Shown: piece after piece, positions 6,325-8,082 of the stretch
How the letters are laid out: each line of letters opens with the position of its first letter
How positions within the stretch are numbered: position 1 is the first letter of the stretch
DNA from: Ignavibacteriales bacterium
Lineage (GTDB): Bacteria > Bacteroidota > Ignavibacteria > Ignavibacteriales > Melioribacteraceae
DNA length: 8,082 nt
Reading direction: 5' to 3'
Assembly (NCBI GenBank): GCA_016929735.1
Contig: JAFGID010000332.1
Coordinates: 1 to 8,082 of the forward strand
The notes under the pieces: model-generated
Database searches by the model: none
Seen by the model: only the letters and a program-made list of their open reading frames with translations
Told to the model about the DNA's origin: nothing
Program-made: the position numbers and the translations under genes

Positions 6325-7245
6325 ATGATTTTCTCAGATATGTTTCAAAAGTATTCAAAAGTTTTGCATAAAGAATTTCAAAATATTTTTGAGAAATGTT
6401 TGATAAATCAATCACATTCTGGAAATTTATTGTTGTGTTTTTTGAATGGCTTTTATTCAGAAATTGTTGCAAATAAAAATTCACAAAATTGTGAAAAATT
6501 AAGCCCATATTGTTTTGGTCCAAATTGGGAAGGATATTCAGAACAAACTCATTATGATTTTATTAATCTTTATCGTCGTTATTTTTGTTGTAATGCTCCT
6601 TCAAAAGAATATCTAAAACAAGTTAAATATTCACCCGAAAGAATTGAAATTATAAATAAATTATCAAGCGATGAAGGATTAACAATCCAAGTTGAAATGT
6701 TGATATATTTAAAATTTTGGGAAATGGACATGGTTATCAAAAAGTTATATGAATTAACCAGAATTATTAATGGTGAAGATTATGATTGGCATTTTAAAAT
6801 TGCAGAATCAAATAGAGATGATAAAGCAACCGGTAAAAGACAAGATATAATCAGAATACTTATACGAAAAAGAATAAAAGAAAAATCTCCATTATTATCA
6901 AAATGGATAATACAAAGTTATAATACTCAAATCAGAAATTCTATAGCTCATTCAAATTTTTCAATACACAATAGATTTATTCAACTCAATAATTACATTG
7001 AAAAAGACCCAGAATCTCAAATCTTCGGTATTACATTTGATGAATGGTATAAAATATTTCATAAAACGCTTGTTTTACACAATGAATTAATTTGGTTGAA
7101 AAATCGTGTTTTTGAGCATTATGCACAAAAATATTTACAAGGCGAAATTATTGAAATTCAAATTACTGAAATTGAAGAAAAAAAAAGATATGGTCAATTA
7201 GAATACCGAAAAGAAGTAAAAGATTGGGTGTGGAAGAATAATTAA
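6325..7245 (+). CDS. Uncharacterised protein with a HEPN-type RNxxxH motif; putative defence effector
   Basis: A 306-residue protein following the methyltransferase after 51 bases on the same strand, so probably in the same operon. It is mostly helical. Residues 200-211 read NTQIRNSIAHSN, giving R204-N205-x3-H209, the R-x4-H signature of HEPN ribonucleases and abortive-infection proteins. The preceding helix (about 172-200) and the following strands and helix (FIQLNNYI; ITFDEWYKIFHKTLVLHNEL) fit the family fold. The N-terminal third has no recognised domain; the C-terminal 30 residues are highly charged. No signal peptide or membrane segment is seen, so it should be cytoplasmic. The start is ATG 6325 with only a weak purine-rich upstream stretch; ATG 6340 is possible. 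Base composition is AT-rich like its neighbours. RNA cleavage triggered when restriction fails is a hypothesis. A non-catalytic HEPN fold, as in some nucleotidyltransferase partners, is also possible. Confidence 0.6.
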   Translation: MIFSDMFQKYSKVLHKEFQNIFEKCLINQSHSGNLLLCFLNGFYSEIVANKNSQNCEKLSPYCFGPNWEGYSEQTHYDFINLYRRYFCCNAPSKEYLKQVKYSPERIEIINKLSSDEGLTIQVEMLIYLKFWEMDMVIKKLYELTRIINGEDYDWHFKIAESNRDDKATGKRQDIIRILIRKRIKEKSPLLSKWIIQSYNTQIRNSIAHSNFSIHNRFIQLNNYIEKDPESQIFGITFDEWYKIFHKTLVLHNELIWLKNRVFEHYAQKYLQGEIIEIQITEIEEKKRYGQLEYRKEVKDWVWKNN

Positions 7246-7265
7246 AAAATAGATTATATATTTTA

Positions 7266-7703
7266 CTATCTAGAAGTCTTAATAGCACCCATAGATATTT
7301 TTTCTTGTTCTACAATATATTCATTTTTACACTCAGGACAAATTCTAATTTTGTCAATGTTTGTTTTAACCAATGGCCCCACATGAATTAATCTATTATC
7401 TTTGTCCCAACATCTAGAACAATAAGCATCTGGTTTCCCTTGCATATAATAAAAAGGTTCTTTAAATTCAAGTTTTTCTTTTGTTTCTAATAAATTATTA
7501 AGTTTCTGTATTTGACTGATTTTGTTATCAATTTCATTTTTTAATTCAGAAATATTGATTTTTGCATCAGCCAAAATGTTCATCAAATCTGCAATCTTCA
7601 GAGTATATTCAGCATTTTTCATTATTGAAAATGATTTACTCATCGATTCAGTAATTGATAATGCTGTTTGTATACTTGTTAATAAAGTGGCAATGTAATC
7701 CAT
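7266..7703 (-). CDS. Small coiled-coil and zinc-ribbon protein, unknown function
   Basis: A 145-residue protein. Residues 1-30 form an amphipathic helix rich in Ser, Thr and Ile; 35-80 are a heptad-like coiled coil (ADLMNILADAKINISELKNE and on to KLNNLLETKEKL). The C-terminal part holds a four-cysteine zinc ribbon, C95-x2-C98 (CSRCWDKDNRLIH) and C122-x2-C125 (CPECKNEY). Such CxRCWD...CPxCK ribbons occur in small hypothetical proteins near mobile and defence genes, but I cannot name a function. It converges on the HEPN-like gene with only 20 bases between the stops, so the two could be linked by antisense or read-through transcription. The start is well supported by CCTCCT at 7708-7713 (AGGAGG on this strand) and by a promoter at 7747-7774. 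No membrane segment or signal peptide is evident. Confidence 0.75.
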   Translation of the reverse strand: MDYIATLLTSIQTALSITESMSKSFSIMKNAEYTLKIADLMNILADAKINISELKNEIDNKISQIQKLNNLLETKEKLEFKEPFYYMQGKPDAYCSRCWDKDNRLIHVGPLVKTNIDKIRICPECKNEYIVEQEKISMGAIKTSR

Positions 7704-7707
7704 AAAT

Positions 7708-7713
7708 CCTCCT
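7708..7713 (-). promoter_or_regulatory. Strong ribosome binding site of the zinc-ribbon gene
   Basis: Perfect AGGAGG on the minus strand four bases before ATG (7701-7703). It is the strongest ribosome binding site in the window and fixes the start. Confidence 0.8.
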
Positions 7714-7746
7714 GTCTAGATTTAGAAAAAATTGCTTTTATTTCGT

Positions 7747-7774
7747 ATGATATTAAATATTAGTGTTTTGTCAA
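7747..7774 (-). promoter_or_regulatory. Promoter of the zinc-ribbon gene
   Basis: On the minus strand TTGACA (7769-7774) and TATCAT (7747-7752) are 16 bases apart. Initiation near 7740 would give a short leader of about 35 bases carrying the AGGAGG site. The gene therefore appears to be expressed independently of the cassette it faces. Confidence 0.6.
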
Positions 7775-7814
7775 TATGTTTAATTAATATTTATTGAATA
7801 AAAATTTATTTAGT

Positions 7815-7833
7815 TATACATTTTTAATGTATA
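7815..7833. repeat. 7-bp inverted repeat in the intergenic AT-rich stretch
   Basis: TATACAT (7815-7821) and ATGTATA (7827-7833) are separated by TTTTA. It lies between the zinc-ribbon promoter and the right-hand IS. It could be an operator or chance in AT-rich DNA; the rest of 7775-7855 shows nothing else clear. Confidence 0.3.
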
Positions 7834-7855
7834 TTACATAATTTATTAACTTTAA

Positions 7856-8082
7856 TGAGAAAGGTTGCGGAATCATTCAGCGAAATTGACCTCAGCTTGA
7901 GAGGAAACAAATATCTTTGAAGCAGTTTGAAACATTTTTTCCTTAGACAGTTTCCAGGCAGAATAACGCAAAATTTTGGCAGCAGCAAGATTTTCTTTTC
8001 TTTGGCTTAATATTTCCTCCTTTCTACCCATAAAAGCTTGTAACGGAGTAACATAGTTTAAAGAACTATGCGGTTCGTTGTT
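7856..8082 (-). mobile_element. 3' end of an IS3/IS481-like insertion sequence (continues past the window)
   Basis: Composition shifts at about 7856, where TGAGAAAGGTTGCGG begins; a terminal TG is typical of these IS ends. Seventeen bases inside it, the stop codon of a truncated transposase frame is reached on the minus strand. The other end and the matching inverted repeat are outside the window, so the boundary is inferred. Confidence 0.55.
7873..8082 (-). CDS. C-terminal end of an IS3/IS481-like integrase-core transposase (partial)
   Basis: The frame runs in from the right edge and gives 69 residues before TGA at 7873-7875. It opens with NNEPHSSLNYVTPLQAF, the hallmark end of the rve integrase core in IS3 and IS481 transposases (usually N-x-x-R-P-H-x-x-L-x-Y-x-T-P), with E of NNE-P-H close to where an arginine is usual. 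A basic tail follows (GRKEEILSQRKENLAAAKIL and on), longer than in many relatives. The catalytic D, D and E residues lie outside the window, so integrity cannot be judged. It marks the right border of the cassette. Confidence 0.75.
   Translation of the reverse strand, partial: NNEPHSSLNYVTPLQAFMGRKEEILSQRKENLAAAKILRYSAWKLSKEKMFQTASKIFVSSQAEVNFAE

Noticed and set aside
6056..6523. 155-residue minus-strand frame across the methyltransferase/HEPN junction
   Set aside because: Antisense to two well-supported genes, with low-complexity F/L/Y/N-rich sequence typical of AT-rich shadows.
7246..7275. Bidirectional terminator between convergent genes (TAGAT/ATCTA)
   Set aside because: A 5-bp A-T-rich stem with a 13-base loop is not convincing.
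1..8082. CRISPR arrays, tRNA or rRNA genes
   Set aside because: No regularly spaced repeats beyond those listed and no cloverleaf or rRNA-like sequence seen on reading both strands.

Overview
The window looks like accessory DNA from an uncultured bacterium, probably of the FCB group or a neighbouring candidate phylum. The left-hand minus-strand gene ends in what looks like a type IX (Por) secretion sorting domain, a signature of Bacteroidota, Cloacimonadota, WOR-3 and similar lineages. No gene pins the species. Base composition is mosaic: positions 1 to about 900 are moderately GC-rich, while about 1180 to 7855 is strongly AT-rich, suggesting a transferred island.

Layout. (1) 1-1118: the tail of an unidentified plus-strand gene, the C-terminal part of a sorting-domain surface protein on the minus strand, and a roughly 380-bp element bounded by near-perfect 22-bp inverted repeats. 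(2) 1119-1596: a fragment of a proteasome-like Ntn-hydrolase that lost its 5' end exactly at the element's right edge, so both flanking genes are broken at the element. (3) 1608-2743: an IS1595-type insertion sequence on the minus strand, with an intact DDE transposase followed by an ATGA-coupled lysine-rich mini-ORF that is easy to overlook. (4) 2759-7245: a compact plus-strand cassette. It has three TTGCAA palindromes interleaved with a consensus promoter, a small XRE-type regulator predicted to be translated from a leaderless mRNA, an overlapping 1065-residue type IIG-like DNA methyltransferase/restriction protein, and a 306-residue protein with an R-x4-H HEPN ribonuclease-type motif. (5) 7266-7703: a convergent gene for a coiled-coil plus zinc-ribbon protein with its own promoter and strong ribosome binding site. 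(6) 7856-8082: the 3' end of an IS3/IS481-like insertion sequence.

How it may work. The small regulator probably represses its own promoter, so that methyltransferase and regulator accumulate in a timed way after entry into a new host, as with controller proteins of restriction-modification systems. The large enzyme would modify host DNA and, if its unusual N-terminal nuclease-like domain is active, cut unmodified DNA. The HEPN-like protein downstream would then be a second, RNA-targeting or abortive layer. The coupling of a type IIG-like enzyme to a HEPN-like partner, boxed in by transposons, is the most interesting hypothesis here. All functions are read from sequence motifs only.
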